A DNA stretch of 64,000 bases from Thinopyrum elongatum (Eukaryota > Streptophyta > Magnoliopsida > Poales > Poaceae): positions 368,137,105 to 368,201,104 of the forward strand of contig CM022297.1 of the NCBI GenBank assembly GCA_011799875.1, in the 5' to 3' direction. This document shows positions 10,957-22,744 of the stretch, in pieces; position 1 is the first letter of the stretch, and every line of letters begins with the position of its first letter. A program made the translations under genes and the position numbers. The notes under the pieces were generated by a model. The model was not told the DNA's origin. It saw only the letters and a list, made by a program, of their open reading frames with translations, and made no database searches.

Positions 10957-13727
10957 TGTAACGCTAGGATAATTAAGCTACAGTAATCATTTGCTAATGT
11001 TGCCATGTCATCACTGTTACTGTTACTAATCTCGCTTAGATTCAAAATCGGTTCAAATTCAAATTTAAAATAAAGTCAAAAATAAAAGCTTTCAAAATGT
11101 CAAAGCTAAAAAGTACAAACTATGACAAATAACTCATAGGTAATGTTGGTGGAGAAACCAAATTTTTATAAAATGTTGAAGTGCTAAAAAATAATTAAAA
11201 TAGTGGCTTAGATAATTAATTAAATGCCCTTTCTAAATTATAAAACGTTAAACTTTTTTATATAGGTGTAAGAATTTATGTGGCAGTAGCATATTCAATA
11301 ACACTAATTTAGGTGCTGTTTAGATGTTTACTAAAACTAAAATAAAGTGAAACAAAAATGGGAAAACTAATAAACAGAAATAAATAAAAAGAGAAAAAAA
11401 AGGAAAAGGCTTCCCCCACCTCCCCGTGGGCCAAGTGGCACAGCTGCCACCAGGCAGCCCACCTGCGCCCCTGCCTCCCACCTCCCTGTTCACGAGAGAT
11501 CGTGGGCAGTGCCGATGCCTGCCACGGCACCGGCGGTCGCCGTGGCAGCCATTCGGCGGCCCCCCCGGCGACCCCCGCACCTACTTAGCTGCCCCGGCAC
11601 CCCGAACCCTAGCGCGCCGCTCCTTCTCCCTCTTGCTCCGCCTCCCTCTCTAGATTCACGTCCTCTCGAGCTCGGCCGTCACCATGTCGCCGTCATCCTC
11701 GTGGTGACCGTCCACCCCACGTGGCGCCTCCGTGCCCCGGAGGACCGCCATCGTCATCTACGCCATCTACGCCACGAGATCGACGCCCGGGGACACCACC
11801 AGCAGAGCCCGCGACCGTCCAGTCTTCAACCCCGAGGTCCGGTGCCGTTCGCCGTCGATTCCGTCGCCCTGCTGCTCCTAACCTCTCAACGGGCCTGCTT
11901 GTGCCTCCTCGGTGAGCACCGCATCCAAATTCCCCCTTCTACTCTTCTACTTGACGCCGTAGGATGCTGCGACCACCACGCCCGAAGCTCCGCGTGCCCG
12001 TTCCTCCCCTGTACGCGCTCTGCTCTCGTCATGGCCGCCCTGTGCGCGCTCCTAGCTGCACGCACCTGCGTTGCTACGTTGCTATGCTGCTCCTTGCCCT
12101 ACCTGTTGCCTGCTACTGCTTGGTCGCTGCTACTGCCGCTACTTCTGCTGCTGCCGCCTTGCCGCTCTTCTGCTACTGCCGTTGCCATTGCTGCTTCTGC
12201 TCCGGCTGCTACCTGCGGTTGCGTCCTGCCCCCGCACCTACCTTCCCCTGTGCTTGTCGCCGACTACCGCTCCTTGCCATGCCTCTGCGACCCCTGCCCT
12301 GTATGCCATTCGCTCGTGTCGGCTGCAGCTCGGGGCCGCGCCCGGGCCTAGCCCAGCCGCGCGACGCACGTCCGGCCCGCTTCCCCGTTGCCGCTCCCCT
12401 CCCCCTGCCGCATCATGGCCACGCGCTCGTGCCTGGCCGGCCTCTACAGGCGCCCGGCTCGCCTGTGCCGCCGCGCCTCCCCGCTCGCCCAGCAGCTACG
12501 TGCTGCTGGCAGCACCAGCCGCTGCCCTCAAACGCCGCTGCCCCTTGCCGCGGTTCCACCCCGCGGCCACCTTCGGCGTCCGGCGCCGGCGCCGCGCCGG
12601 TGCCCTGGCGCGTCCCCTTGCCTATGCCCCGTTCGAGAGGGCGCCCACACCCTCTTGCCCGATAGCCAGCGCCCACTATGGCCTCTGGCCCAATGCCAGG
12701 TGGGCCCCAGCCCTGTAAAAAAAATAAAGAGTTAAACAAATGTGTTTCTTAATATATATATATAATTAAATAAAAATAGAATTAATTAGTTGATTAAGTA
12801 AATAAATACTTAATTAACTTAATTAAATTAGGCTTAATTAGGTAATTACCTAATGTGTGTATGACAGGGGGCCCCACCCCCTATTGACCAGTCAAACATT
12901 GACTGGTCAACTGGGACCCCCTGCACCCACATGTCATCCTCTATGTACACAGAGCTGGGTGCACCTAGCATTTAATCATTATTTTTGAATTAATAGTAAT
13001 TTCATAATATTGTTTAAATCTTTGAAAAATCATATAAAATAATCTGTAACTCGGATGAAAAAGTTTTATACATGAAAGTTGCTCAGAAAAATATGACGAA
13101 TCTGAATACGCGGCCCGTTCATCTGTCACATGCCCCTAGGATAGCAAACATGGAACTGTCCCCCTCCGTTTCATCAGTCCAAAAATGCCAAACTTCGGGA
13201 AAACTTTCCCGGATGTTATCCCCTTCGACGGTATCGTGTAACACTGCGTTAGAACACCCCTAGCACCAAGTATCGTCATGTCATGCATCTGTTTGCTTGT
13301 ATTTACTGTTTCTTCCCCCTCTTCTCTTCGGTAGACCCCGAGTCCGCTGCTGATGCCACTGTGATCGACTACGTCACCGACGACTCTTCTTCCTTTTCAG
13401 CAGAGCTTCTAGGCAAGCAAACCCCCCTTGATCATTCCGATATCACGCAGTTCAATCTCTCTCATGCTTGCATTAGATTTTACTACTGTATTTGATTGCT
13501 CCTATTCTGATGCATAGCCTGCTTTTGTAACCTTCTATTCTACCTTACCTGCTTATCCTAAACTGCTTAGTATAGGTTGGTTGGTGATCCATCAGTGACC
13601 CGTCACCTTGTCCCAGTTGCCTCGGCTTGATGACCGATGAATCGATCAATGTGAATGACGTCTAGAGTATGACACGTCACATCACACCCCCTTTGTTGCT
13701 TGGCTTTGCAGAGCTACTGTCGAGTGC

Positions 13728-13928
13728 CGAGGGTGATACCTCGTAAAGCACTCTGGATGATAACTCTGTAGTGTAGCTATTCGGTCGTGGTCATCGAGGG
13801 TGATTCCTCCTTCACCACCCCCGATACGACTTTGTCGTGCAACACCTCAAGTGTGAACCTCGAGGGTGATTCCTCATATGTTCATCTTGATGATTACATC
13901 AAGTGGTTTCCATCGAGGGTGATTCCTT
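13728..13928 (+). repeat. Four short direct repeats CGAGGGTGATTCCT in the solo LTR
   Basis: Copies start at 13728 (with an A for T change), 13795, 13861 and 13914, at spacings of 67, 66 and 53 bases. Confidence 0.8.
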
Positions 13929-14048
13929 GGATTCACCCTTGATATTATGGACACACGGTTACCTGGAGTTTACTTGAGACCATTGTTGAAGTCGGGTCAG
14001 CCCTGAGGTGTACCCGCGAGTTGATGTGAAAGTCGGGCGAGCCCGGAG

Positions 14049-14053
14049 AGCAC
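14049..14053 (+). repeat. Target site duplication of Gypsy B (AGCAC, partner 32669-32673)
   Basis: A perfect five-base match on both sides of element B. The solo LTR reads through once B and one copy are removed. Confidence 0.92.
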
Positions 14054-15578
14054 TGATACGTCCATTTTGCATCATGCTTTTATGTTGATATTTATTGCAT
14101 TATGGGATGTTATTACACATTATGGTACAATACTGATGCCTTTTCTCTCTTATTTTAAAAGGTTTACACAAAGAGGGAGAATGCCGGCAGCAGGAATTCT
14201 GGACCGGAAAGGAGCAAATCTGAGAGACCTATTCTGCACAACTCCAAAAGTCCTGAAAACTTACGGAGAATTATTTTGGAATAAATAAGAATTATTGGGC
14301 AAAGAAAATACCAGAGGGGGCCCACTAGGTGGCCACAAGCCTGGGGGGCGTGCCCTACCCCCTGGGCGCGCCCCTAGGGCTTGTGGGCCCCCTGGCAGGT
14401 CTCCGATGTCCATCTTCTGCTATATGGAGGGTTTTTACCTGGAAAAAAAATCAAGAGGAAGCTTTCGGGACGAAGCACCATTTTCTTGAGGCGGAACTTG
14501 GGCAGAACCAATCTAGGGCTCCGGCGGAGCTGTTCTGCCAGGGAAACTTCCCTCCGGGAGAGGGAAATCAAAGCCATCGTCATCACCAACGATCCTCTCA
14601 TCGAGAGGGGGTCAATCTCCATCAACATCTTCATCAGCACCATCTCCTCTCCAAACCATAGTTCATCTCTTGTATCCGATCTTTGTCCCAAAACCTCAGA
14701 TTGGTACCTGTGGGTTGCTAGTAGTGTTGATTACTCCTTGTAGTTGATGCTAGTTGGTTTATTTGGTGGAAGATCATATGTTCAGATCCTTAATGATATT
14801 CAATACCCCTCTGATCTTGAACATGAACATGCTTTGTGAGTAGTTACGTTTGTTCCTGAGGACATGGGAGAAGTCTTGTTATAAGTAATCATGTGAATTT
14901 GGTATTCGTTCGATATTTTGATGAGATGTATGTTGTCTTTCCTCTAGTGGTGTTATGTGAACGTTGACTACATGACACTTCACCATGATTTGGGCCTAGG
15001 GGAAGGCATTGGGAAGTAATAAGTAGATGATGGGTTTCTAGAGTGACAGAAGCTTAAACCCTAGTTTATGCGTTGCTTCGTAAGGGGCTGATTTGGATCC
15101 ACATGTTTCATGCTATGGTTAGATTTATCTTAATTCTTCTTTCGTAGTTGCGGATGCTTGCGAGAGGGGTTAGTCATAAGTGGGAGGCTTGTCCAAGTAA
15201 GGACAACACCCAAGCACCGGTCCACCCACATATCAAATTATCAAACTAAGGAACGTGAATCACATGAGAATGATGAAAACTAACTTGACAATAAATCCCA
15301 TTAGTCCTCGGGAGCGCTTTGCTTTATATAAGAGTTCGTCCAGGCTTATCCTTTGCTACAAAAAGGATTGGGCCACCTTGCTGCACCTTTGTTACACTTG
15401 TTACTTGTTACCCATTACGAATTATCTTATCACCGAACTATCTATTGCCGATAATTTCAGTGCTTGCAGAGAATACCTTGCTGAAAACCGCTTGTCATTT
15501 CCTTCTGCTCCTCGTTGGGTTCGACACTCCTACTTATCGAAAGAACTACGATAGATCCCCTATACTTGTGGGTTATCA
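14054..15578 (+). repeat. 5' LTR of Gypsy B
   Basis: Runs from TGATACGTCCATTTTGC to CTTGTGGGTTATCA. It contains a GC-rich hairpin at 14331-14390 followed by CTGCTATATGGAG, a possible TATA-like sequence. It is paired with 31147-32668. Confidence 0.92.
14331..14390. repeat. GC-rich hairpin in B 5' LTR
   Basis: The CACAAGCC arm and the GGGCTTGTG arm flank two GC-rich blocks around a TACCCCC loop. Equivalent hairpins: 31421-31480, 20474-20548, 43019-43072, 47313-47370, 49824-49880 and 63889-63944. Confidence 0.75.
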
Positions 15579-15589
15579 AGACTCTTTTC

Positions 15590-15607
15590 TGGCACTGTTG
15601 CTGGGGA
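15590..15607 (+). other. Primer binding site of B (tRNA-Asp-like, two changes)
   Basis: TGGCACTGTTGCTGGGGA lies 11 bases inside the LTR. Element D has the cleaner TGGCGCCGTTGCCGGGGA at the same place. Confidence 0.75.
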
Positions 15608-15797
15608 GTGAAGCGCCTTTCTTAGGTGGAATTTGGTATGGAAAAATTTATATAGTGTGCCGAAATTTACTGTCACTTGTTACTATGGAAAATCATCCTT
15701 TGAGGGGATTGTTCAGGGTATCTTCACCTCGACCAAAAGAACAAAGAGTTGCTCCTCAACCTACTGAACCTACTGAAAATATTTATTATGAATTCCT

Positions 15798-16686
15798 TTG
15801 GGTATGATAGAGAAACTGCTAGCTAATCCTTATGCAGGAGATGGAACACTACATCCTGATATGCATCTAATCTATGTAGATGAAGTTTGTGGATTATTTA
15901 AGCTTGCAAGTTTGCCCGAGGATGAAGTCAAGAAGAAGGTCTTCCCTTTATCTTTGAAGGAGAAGGCATTGAAATGGTATAGGTTATGTGATGATATTGG
16001 ATCTTGGAATTACAACCGATTGAAATTGGAATTTCATTAGAAGTTTTATCCTATGCATCTGGTTCATCGTGATCGGAATTATATATATAATTTTTGGCCT
16101 TGTCAATTTTATATTCATGCCCCAATCATGAGCTCTCAAGAGAAATTATTATTCAGAATTTTTATGCTCGGCTTTCTCGTAATGATCAATCCATGCTCGA
16201 TACTTCTTGTACTGGTTCTTTTATGAAGAAGACTATTGAATTCAAATGGGATCTCTTGGAAAGAATTAAATGCAACTCTGAAGATTGGGAGCTCGACGAA
16301 GGTAAGGAGTCAGGTATAAACCTTAAGTTTGATTGTGTTAAATCTTTTATGGATACCGATGCTTTTCGTGAATTTAGCACTAAATATGGACTTGACTTTG
16401 AGATAGTAGCTACTTTATGTGAATCTTTTGCTACTCATGTTGATCTCCCTAAGGAGAAGTGGTTTAAATATCATCCTCCCATTGATGTAAAAATAGTAGA
16501 ACCCATTAAAGCTGAAGAGGAAACTATTACTTATAATGTTGATCTAGTTATTCCTACTGCTTATATTGAGAAACCACCCTTTCCAGTTAGGATAAAAGAA
16601 CATGCTAAAGCTTCAGATGTAGTCCATAAGAGTTATACTAGAACACCTACACCCCCTGAACAAATTAAAGTTGAACCTAGTATTGT
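15798..16686 (+). pseudogene. Gypsy B gag (broken)
   Basis: The open piece 15798-16040 includes FPLSLKEKALKWYR, the usual gag block in Athila-type elements (compare FPFSLKGDTKLWYN in element D). It ends at TAG 16038-16040. A second piece opens at 16094 and runs past 16680, with a frameshift into the protease frame near 16687. No CCHC knuckle is seen, which is normal for this clade. The product would be the capsid protein. Confidence 0.8.
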
Positions 16687-17127
16687 ATGGTTAAAGATCT
16701 CTTGGTCGATAATATCGATGGGCATGTTATTTATTTCTGTGATGAAGCTGCTAGAATTGCTAAACCCGATGAAAAAGATAAACATAGACCTGTTGTTGGC
16801 ATGCCTGTTGTCTCTGTTAAAATTGGAGATCATTGTTATCATGGCTTATGTGATTTGGGTGCTAGTCTGAGTGCAATCCCTTTTACCTTAAATCAAGAAA
16901 TTATGAATGATATTGCACCTGTTGAAATAGAAGATATTGATGTTACTATTAAGTTTGCTAATAGAGATACTATTTCACCAATTGGGATCGCTAGAGATGT
17001 TGAAGTCTTGTGTGGGAAAATAAAATATCCTACTGATTTTCTAGTTCTTGATTCCCCACAAGATGATTTTTGTCCCATTATATTTGGTAGACCTTTCTTG
17101 AACACTGTTAATGTTAAGAGACTATGA
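16687..17127 (+). pseudogene. Gypsy B protease
   Basis: A 146-residue open frame with DLGA at 16852-16863 (HGLCDLGASLSAIPF), the aspartic protease site of Athila-type plant elements, and IIFGRPFLNT near the end, the second conserved block. It overlaps the reverse transcriptase frame at 17111, so an indel separates it from both gag upstream and reverse transcriptase downstream. Its role would be cleaving the polyprotein. Confidence 0.82.
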
Positions 17128-18389
17128 GAAAGAAACGGTTAGCGTAAGCTTTGGTGATGTGTCTCATGAGTTTAATTTCTCCAAATTCTGTAGACAACCT
17201 CATGATAAAGAATTACCTAATAAAGATGAAATTATTGTTCTTGCTTCTATTGCCGTGCCTCCTATCGATCCTTTAGAACAATATTTGCTAGACCATAAAA
17301 ATGATTTGTTCATGAAAGAAAGAAATGAAATATTCTTTAAACAAATGCCTGTTTTGAAACACAACTCACCTGTTGATACTCTTGGGGATCCTCTACCACC
17401 AAAGAGTGATCCCGTATTTGAACTTAAGCAATTACCTGATACTTTGAAATATGCTTATCTCGATGAAATGAAGATATATCCTGTTATTATTAGTGCTAAC
17501 CTTTCAGAGCATGAAGAAAAGAAATTATTGAAAACTCTGAAGAAGCACCGTGCCGCTATTGGATATACTCTTGATGATCTTAAGGGCATTAGTCCCACTC
17601 TATGTCAGCATAAAATTAATATGGAGCCTGATGCTAAACTTGTCGTTGATCATCAGCGACGGTTAAATCCTAAGATGAAAGAAGTGGTAAGAAATGAAAT
17701 ACTAAAGCTTCTGGAAGCAGGTATAATTTATCCTATTGCTGTTAGTAGATGGGTAAGTCATGTTCATTGTGTCCCTAAGAAGGGAGGAATTACCGTTGTT
17801 CCTAATGATAAAAATGAACTTATCCCACAAAGAATTGTCACAGGTTATAGAATGGTAATTGATTTCAGAAAACTAAACAAAGCTACTAGGAAAGATCACT
17901 GTCCTCTGCCTTTTATTGATCAAATGCTAGAAATACTATCAATATATACACATTTTTGCTTTCTAGATGGATACTCTGGTTTTTCTCAAATAACCTGTGT
18001 CGCAAGAGGATCAAGAAAAAACTACTTTTACTTGCCCTTTTGGTACTTATGCTTATAGACGTATGCCTTTTGGTTTATGCAATGCACCTTTTACCTTTCA
18101 AAGATGTATGACTGCCATATTCTCTAACTTTTGTGAAAAGATTATTGAGGTTTTCATGGATGATTTTTCCGTTTACGGAACTTCTTTTGATGATTTCTTA
18201 AGCAACCTTGATCGAGTTTTGCAGAGATGTGAAGAAACTAATCTTGTCTTGAATTGGGAGAAGTGCCACTTCATGGTTAATGAAGGTATTGTCTTGGGGC
18301 ATAAAATCTCCGAAAGACGTATTGAAGTTGATAAAGCTAAAGTTGTTTCTATTGAAAAAATGTCGTGTCCTAAAGATATCAAAGGTTAA
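17111..18389 (+). pseudogene. Gypsy B reverse transcriptase (two frames)
   Basis: The first frame (17111-18058) holds the linker and the YRMVIDFRKLNKATRKDH block with CPLPFIDQML. A frameshift close to 18000 moves the rest (PFGTYAYRRMPFGLCNAP and the active site FMDDF at 18153-18167) into 17997-18389. FMDDF is a normal Gypsy variant of the YXDD site, so the catalytic aspartates remain but the frame is broken. The frame then ends just before RNase H. Confidence 0.88.
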
Positions 18390-18960
18390 GAAGTTTCCTT
18401 GGTCATGCCGGGTTCTATAGGAGATTTTTTAAAGACTTCTTTAAATTTTTTAGGCCTCTCACAAATCTCTTGCAAAAAGATGTTCAATTTGTTTTTGATG
18501 ATGATTGTGTAGAAGCATTTGAAATACTTAAGAAAGCCTTAATCTCTGCACCTATTGTTCAACCACCTGATTGGAACCTACCCTTTGAAATTATGTGTGA
18601 TGCTAGCGATTATGCTGTTGGTGATGTTCTAGGATAAAGAGTTGATAAGAAATTAAATGTTATCCATTATGCTAGTAAAACTTTAGACAACGCTCAAAGA
18701 AATTATGCTACTACTGAAAAAGAATTTTTAGCAGTTGTATTTGCCTGTGATAAATTTAGATCTTATATTGTTGATTCCAAGGTTACTTTTCACACTGATC
18801 ATGCTGCTATTAAATATCTTATGGAAAAGAAAGATGCTAAACCTAGACTCATTAGGTGGGTTCTCTTGTTACAAGAATTTGATTTACATATTATTGATAG
18901 AAAGGGAGCTGAGAACCCCGTAGCAGACAACTTGTCTAGGTTAGAAAATATTCTTGATGA
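18390..18960 (+). pseudogene. Gypsy B RNase H
   Basis: The remains read FEIMCDASDYAVG (about 18590), then [29 protein letters not shown] and [14 protein letters not shown]. These are the RNase H blocks in order, with catalytic-type Asp in CDAS and TDH. A stop (TAA) near 18637 and frame changes between 18390 and 18735 break it. Confidence 0.82.
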
Positions 18961-20376
18961 CCCCTTGCCTATTCATGATAGTTTCCCTAATGAACAATTA
19001 GGGGTCATAAATGCTTCCAATAGTACTCCATGGTATGCAGACTATGCTAACTATATTGTTGCAAAATTTATACCACCTAGTTTTACATGCCAGCAAAAGA
19101 AAAAGTTCTTCTATGATTTAAGACATTACTTCTGGGATGACCCACACCTTTACAAAGAAGGAGCAGATGGTGTTATTAGACGTTGTGTACCTGATCATGA
19201 ACAGGAACAGATCCTACACAATGTCACTCCGAGGCCTACGGAGGACACCATGCTGGTGATAGAACAGCACACAAGGTACTACAATCTGATTTTTATTGGC
19301 CTACTCTTTTCAAAGATGCTCGTAAGTTTGTCTTGTCCTGTGATGAGTGTCAAAGAATTGGTAATATGAGTAGACGTCAGGAAATGCCTATGAATTATTC
19401 ACTTGTTATTGAACCATTTGATGTTTGGGTATTTGATTATATGGGACCTTTTCCTTCCTCTAATGGGTATACACATATTCTGGTTGCTATTGATTATGTT
19501 ACTAAGTGGATAGAAGCTATTCCAACTAGTAGTGCTGATCATAACACTTCCATTAAAATGCTTAAAGAAGTTATTTTTCCGAGGTTTGGAGTCCCTAGAT
19601 ATTTAATGACTGATGGTGGTTCACACTTTATTCATGGTGCTTTCCGTAAATTGCTTGCTAAGTATGATGTTAACCATAGAATTGCATCTCCATACCATCC
19701 TTAGTCTAGTGGTCAAGTAGAATTAAGTAATAGAGAAATAAAAATGATCTTGCAAAAGACTGTTAATAGATCTATAAAGAATTGGTCTAAGAAACTTGAT
19801 GATGCACTATGGGCGTATAGAACCGCTTATAAAAACCCTATGGGTATGTCTCCGTACAAAATGGTATATGGGAAAGCTTGTCACTTACCTCTCGAACTAG
19901 AACATAAAGCTTATTGGGCAATTAAAGAGCTTAACTATGATTTCAAACTTGCCGGTGAGAAGAGGTTATTTGACATTAGCTCACTTGATGAATGGAGAAC
20001 CCAAGCCTATGAGAATGCCAAATTGTTTAAAGAAAAGGTTAAAAGACGGCATGACAAAAGGATACAAAAACGTGGATTCAATGTAGGTGACCATGTCTTG
20101 CTATACAATTCTCGTTTAAGATTTTTTACAGGAAAACTTCACTCTAAATGGGAAGGGCCTTACATTATCGAGGAAGTTTATCATTCCGGCGCCATCAAAA
20201 TCAATATTCCCGAAGGCACTTACCCGAAGGTGGTGAACGGGCAAAGAATCAAGCATTATATCTCAGGTACTCCCATAAATGCTGAAACCAATATTATTAA
20301 TACCATAACACCGGAGGAGTACATAAGGGAAACTTTCCAGAACGCTCCAGACCTCCAAAAAGAAATAGGTATGTGA
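18961..20376 (+). pseudogene. Gypsy B integrase (three open pieces)
   Basis: Pieces are 18961-19369, 19333-19704 and 19744-20376. The zinc-binding end shows [11 protein letters not shown]. The core has Asp in VFDYMGPF, Asp in LMTDGGSHF and Glu in GQVELSNREI, so all three catalytic residues are present. A TAG at 19702-19704 lies between the second Asp and the Glu. The C-terminal part GFNVGDHVLLYNSRL with KLHSKWEGPYII is the usual Athila/Tat integrase tail. It would insert the element's DNA. Confidence 0.88.
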
Positions 20377-20384
20377 TACGGTAA

Positions 20385-20640
20385 GTAAACTGACTCCAAA
20401 ACTTTTCCAATTTTTTTTACTCCATTTTGGATTATTTAAAAAATTAGGAAAATAAAAAGTAGTCCAAAAAATGCACGAGGAGGCGACAAGCCTTGGGGGC
20501 GCGCCCTACCCCCCTGGGCGCGCCTCCCAGGCTTGTGGCCACCTCGTGTGCCCTCCAGACTCCATTTTCTTGCAGAACACTTCTTTTGGTCGGTAAAAAT
20601 TCATTATATAATCTCCCGAAGGTTTTGACCACCGTACCAC
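20385..20640 (+). promoter_or_regulatory. LTR-like internal cassette of B upstream of ORF3
   Basis: This stretch follows pol and precedes ORF3. Its order parallels the B LTR from about 14230: a CTCCAAAA block, an ATTTTGGATTATTTAAAAAATT block, then a GC-rich hairpin (left arm 20474-20505, right arm 20517-20548, long near-perfect stem) and CTCCATTTTCTTGC. A TATA-like TTATATAAT follows near 20605, and TTGCAG near 20572 could be a splice acceptor. An internal promoter for ORF3 is inferred, not shown. Confidence 0.5.
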
Positions 20641-20701
20641 GACAATATCCCCTGTATTCATTTTGAGCTGTTTTCTGCCAGAGTTTTCAAGGCCAGGCAT
20701 C

Positions 20702-20936
20702 ATGTCTTCCTCCTCCTCCAACAATGTGTACGACAATGCTTGGTTCATGCAGATGATGGAACTCAGGAGGGAGGAGGCCGAGGAACTCACGATGGAAGAG
20801 GATGAAGGGGATTCGCTTGAGGTTCACCCTCCTGCTTCGGAGAGAGGCACTCTTGCTGGCATCTCCACTATTCCAAACTCCCATCAAGCAATAGGGACTA
20901 CAAGCAGTCAAGAAGGCCAAGAGATACAAGGAGGAC
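20702..20936 (+). pseudogene. Gypsy B ORF3, 5' part, cut by Copia E
   Basis: ATG 20702 begins MSSSSSNNVYDNAWFMQM, followed by an acidic region (ELTMEEDEGDSLEV) for 78 residues until the E insertion. A fitting continuation appears after E as PRRPLHMLHQNNFHNLGHN in 29278-29507. It lies where Athila-type elements carry an envelope-like or accessory ORF, but I see no transmembrane segment. Function unknown. Confidence 0.55.
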
Positions 20937-22198
20937 TGTAGGAACGAAGTATGTCTACCAGAGGGGTGTGAATGGGAGTTTTAAATTTTCTTCGGAAAAC
21001 ATAAATCTCTCAGAACCTAGCAGCGGAATAAGTGAAAAACAAACTACAGTGAACTAAAGAAAAGTACTGAAGGAACACTAAAACATGCATCAAAGTAAAT
21101 CATACGAATGTAAACGCATCGGAGGTAAACATGAGTGATAGAGATAACTGATGATGCTCGACAGCGACAAGGTATTTGTTCGACTAGTTAGTCCTTCTGC
21201 ACAAGGACTATGTCTGGTTGGAGGGTTTGTGACTTAACACGGAAGATAAACTCTCTTCGCCCTATTCTCCTCGACAATCGATTCATCAATGGATGTCGAT
21301 CACTCGTGGTAGATACTTAAAGGCGATCTCCGAACCTTTACAGACTTCTTCTTCGAGAACCACAATCACTCTTTGTCTCTGAAGAAATTGACACCTAACC
21401 ATCTAGAGAGTTTGCAGCTCTCAAGAGTAATAGGCGGAGTGTACTAAACTTAGATTCCAGTGATGCTGAACCACTATCTAATTCTTCGGCTCTCGCTCAG
21501 AGAGTGGGTTGCTCAACAATCTTCTCAGAATCAAACGGAGCAGCCACCGGACAAAGCCACGCGGGGTGGCTATTTATAGCCGCAGCCTTCCCGGAGGGGA
21601 AATGACCATTTTGGACACAAGGTCCAGCCAATGGCCAACCGACATGTTCACAACGGTCGAATTTTGGAGCAACGGTAACATTACTTGAGGAACCAGTAAT
21701 GCTAACTCCTTAGTCCGAGACAAATCTCTCGCAGCGAAGAAGATCACAGTCTCTTGCTGACAAGTATTTATTCAGAGCACAAAGTGGTTTATCTGACAAC
21801 TTTCATAGGATTTGGGTTTAGCATCAGAGAATCAAAGCTCCGAACGCTACACCCCTCTTAATAGTATGGTGGTCCTATGACTCAATGAAAGAAGAAGATC
21901 AACGAAACAAATGCTATGTCTTCATCTTGTCTTCATTCTTCCTCGAACGCAGTCATATTCTTCGAATAGACACCGAACCAATTGCTTGAACATCAGCAAT
22001 TTTTAGGGGTCACTCTTGTTAGCTTTATCTTTGGTGATAACCTTCGCTGCCGCGCAGGGAGATTATCTTCGTCGTTTGCATCAAACTCCTTGATACTTCA
22101 GGGACCTGTTACTCTATGTGCACTAGCAAACACATAAGTCCCATACTGTTTATGTGAACAAACTCCAAAAGATAAGGGGGCATGTCATTGCACCAACA
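20937..22198 (-). repeat. 3' LTR of Copia E
   Basis: 1262 bp; reads TGTTGGTGCAATGACATG on the minus strand and ends TTCGTTCCTACA. Against the 5' copy it lacks about 34 bases near 21495 (present at about 28537-28570), which looks like a later deletion. Confidence 0.9.
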
Positions 22199-22212
22199 AT
22201 CTCCCCCTTTTT
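22199..22212 (-). other. Polypurine tract of Copia E
   Basis: The minus strand reads AAAAAGGGGGAGAT directly before the 3' LTR. The same tract is at 60933-60946 in E2. Confidence 0.85.
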
Positions 22213-22744
22213 GGACGGTTGTTGACAAAACAGATAACCATCGAAGTGAAGATAGATAGATGAGATGTAAATCGAACAAGAGTGAACTTGCGTTACTTGA
22301 CTCGATGATGAAATATACTCCCCCCTAGATGTATGCAGGGTCAATTGATATGCAATGATATTCCTTGCGATTCATTTACGTATATGGAGGATTTTTCAAT
22401 CATTCGAGGCGATGATTCGCACTGATGATAATTAATCCAATGAGAATATAGTGCAATCATTCATAACTCCTGATAATATGTTCACCTGCAAAACAAATGC
22501 TTCGAGAGAGAATAGTGCAGCAGGCGGGGTTATTAATATTATAGCTCATATCAGAAGTTTTACAACAGAGCACATTAACTGGCATAAAGTCTTAGAAACA
22601 ATAAGCGCAAAAGCCTCATAAACCAGAGCAAATAAACAAGGAGACCAATCCAACAGAGCAAATCTATCGAAACTCTCGATGTAATCCTCCCCCTTTTTGT
22701 CAACTAGTGTAAAAAAGGTGATGAAAAACATGAGTGTGAAAGAA
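22213..22744 (-). other. 3' non-coding region of Copia E
   Basis: No gene seen. A second purine-rich tract, the complement of CCTCCCCCTTTTTGTC at about 22686, lies near its upstream end. Confidence 0.55.

Larger units (their letters stand above)
10957..14053 (+). repeat. Solo large LTR (Sukkula/Erika-like), left part
   Basis: Starts TGTAACGC, is interrupted by Gypsy B at 14054, resumes at 32674 and ends GGGGGCGTCACA at 34002. The joined length is 4426 bp, close to the roughly 4.4 kb LTRs known for the Sukkula large retrotransposon derivatives. No internal region or second LTR is present, so this is a solo LTR. Parts: AT-rich start (10957-11400), very GC-rich block (11400-12720), AT-rich block (12720-13300), then mixed sequence. 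Long frames in the GC-rich block (such as 11509-12351) are Pro/Leu/Ala low-complexity and show no domain. Confidence 0.82.

Noticed and set aside
11509..12351. 280-residue open frame in GC-rich sequence (and overlapping frames to 12735)
   Set aside because: It lies inside the solo LTR; several frames are open together and the peptides are Pro/Leu/Ala/Cys low-complexity with no domain.
13283..13495. 70-residue frame with DPESAADATVIDYVTDD
   Set aside because: Part of the solo LTR and probably repeated in relatives; no start context or partner exon.
13728..13928. Regularly spaced short repeats considered as a CRISPR-like array
   Set aside because: Only four copies of 14 bases with uneven spacing inside a plant LTR; not an array.
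15318..15332. TTTATATAAG near the 3' end of the B LTR (also near 32414)
   Set aside because: Possible TATA box, but only about 250 bases from the LTR end and far from the hairpin region; too weak to call.
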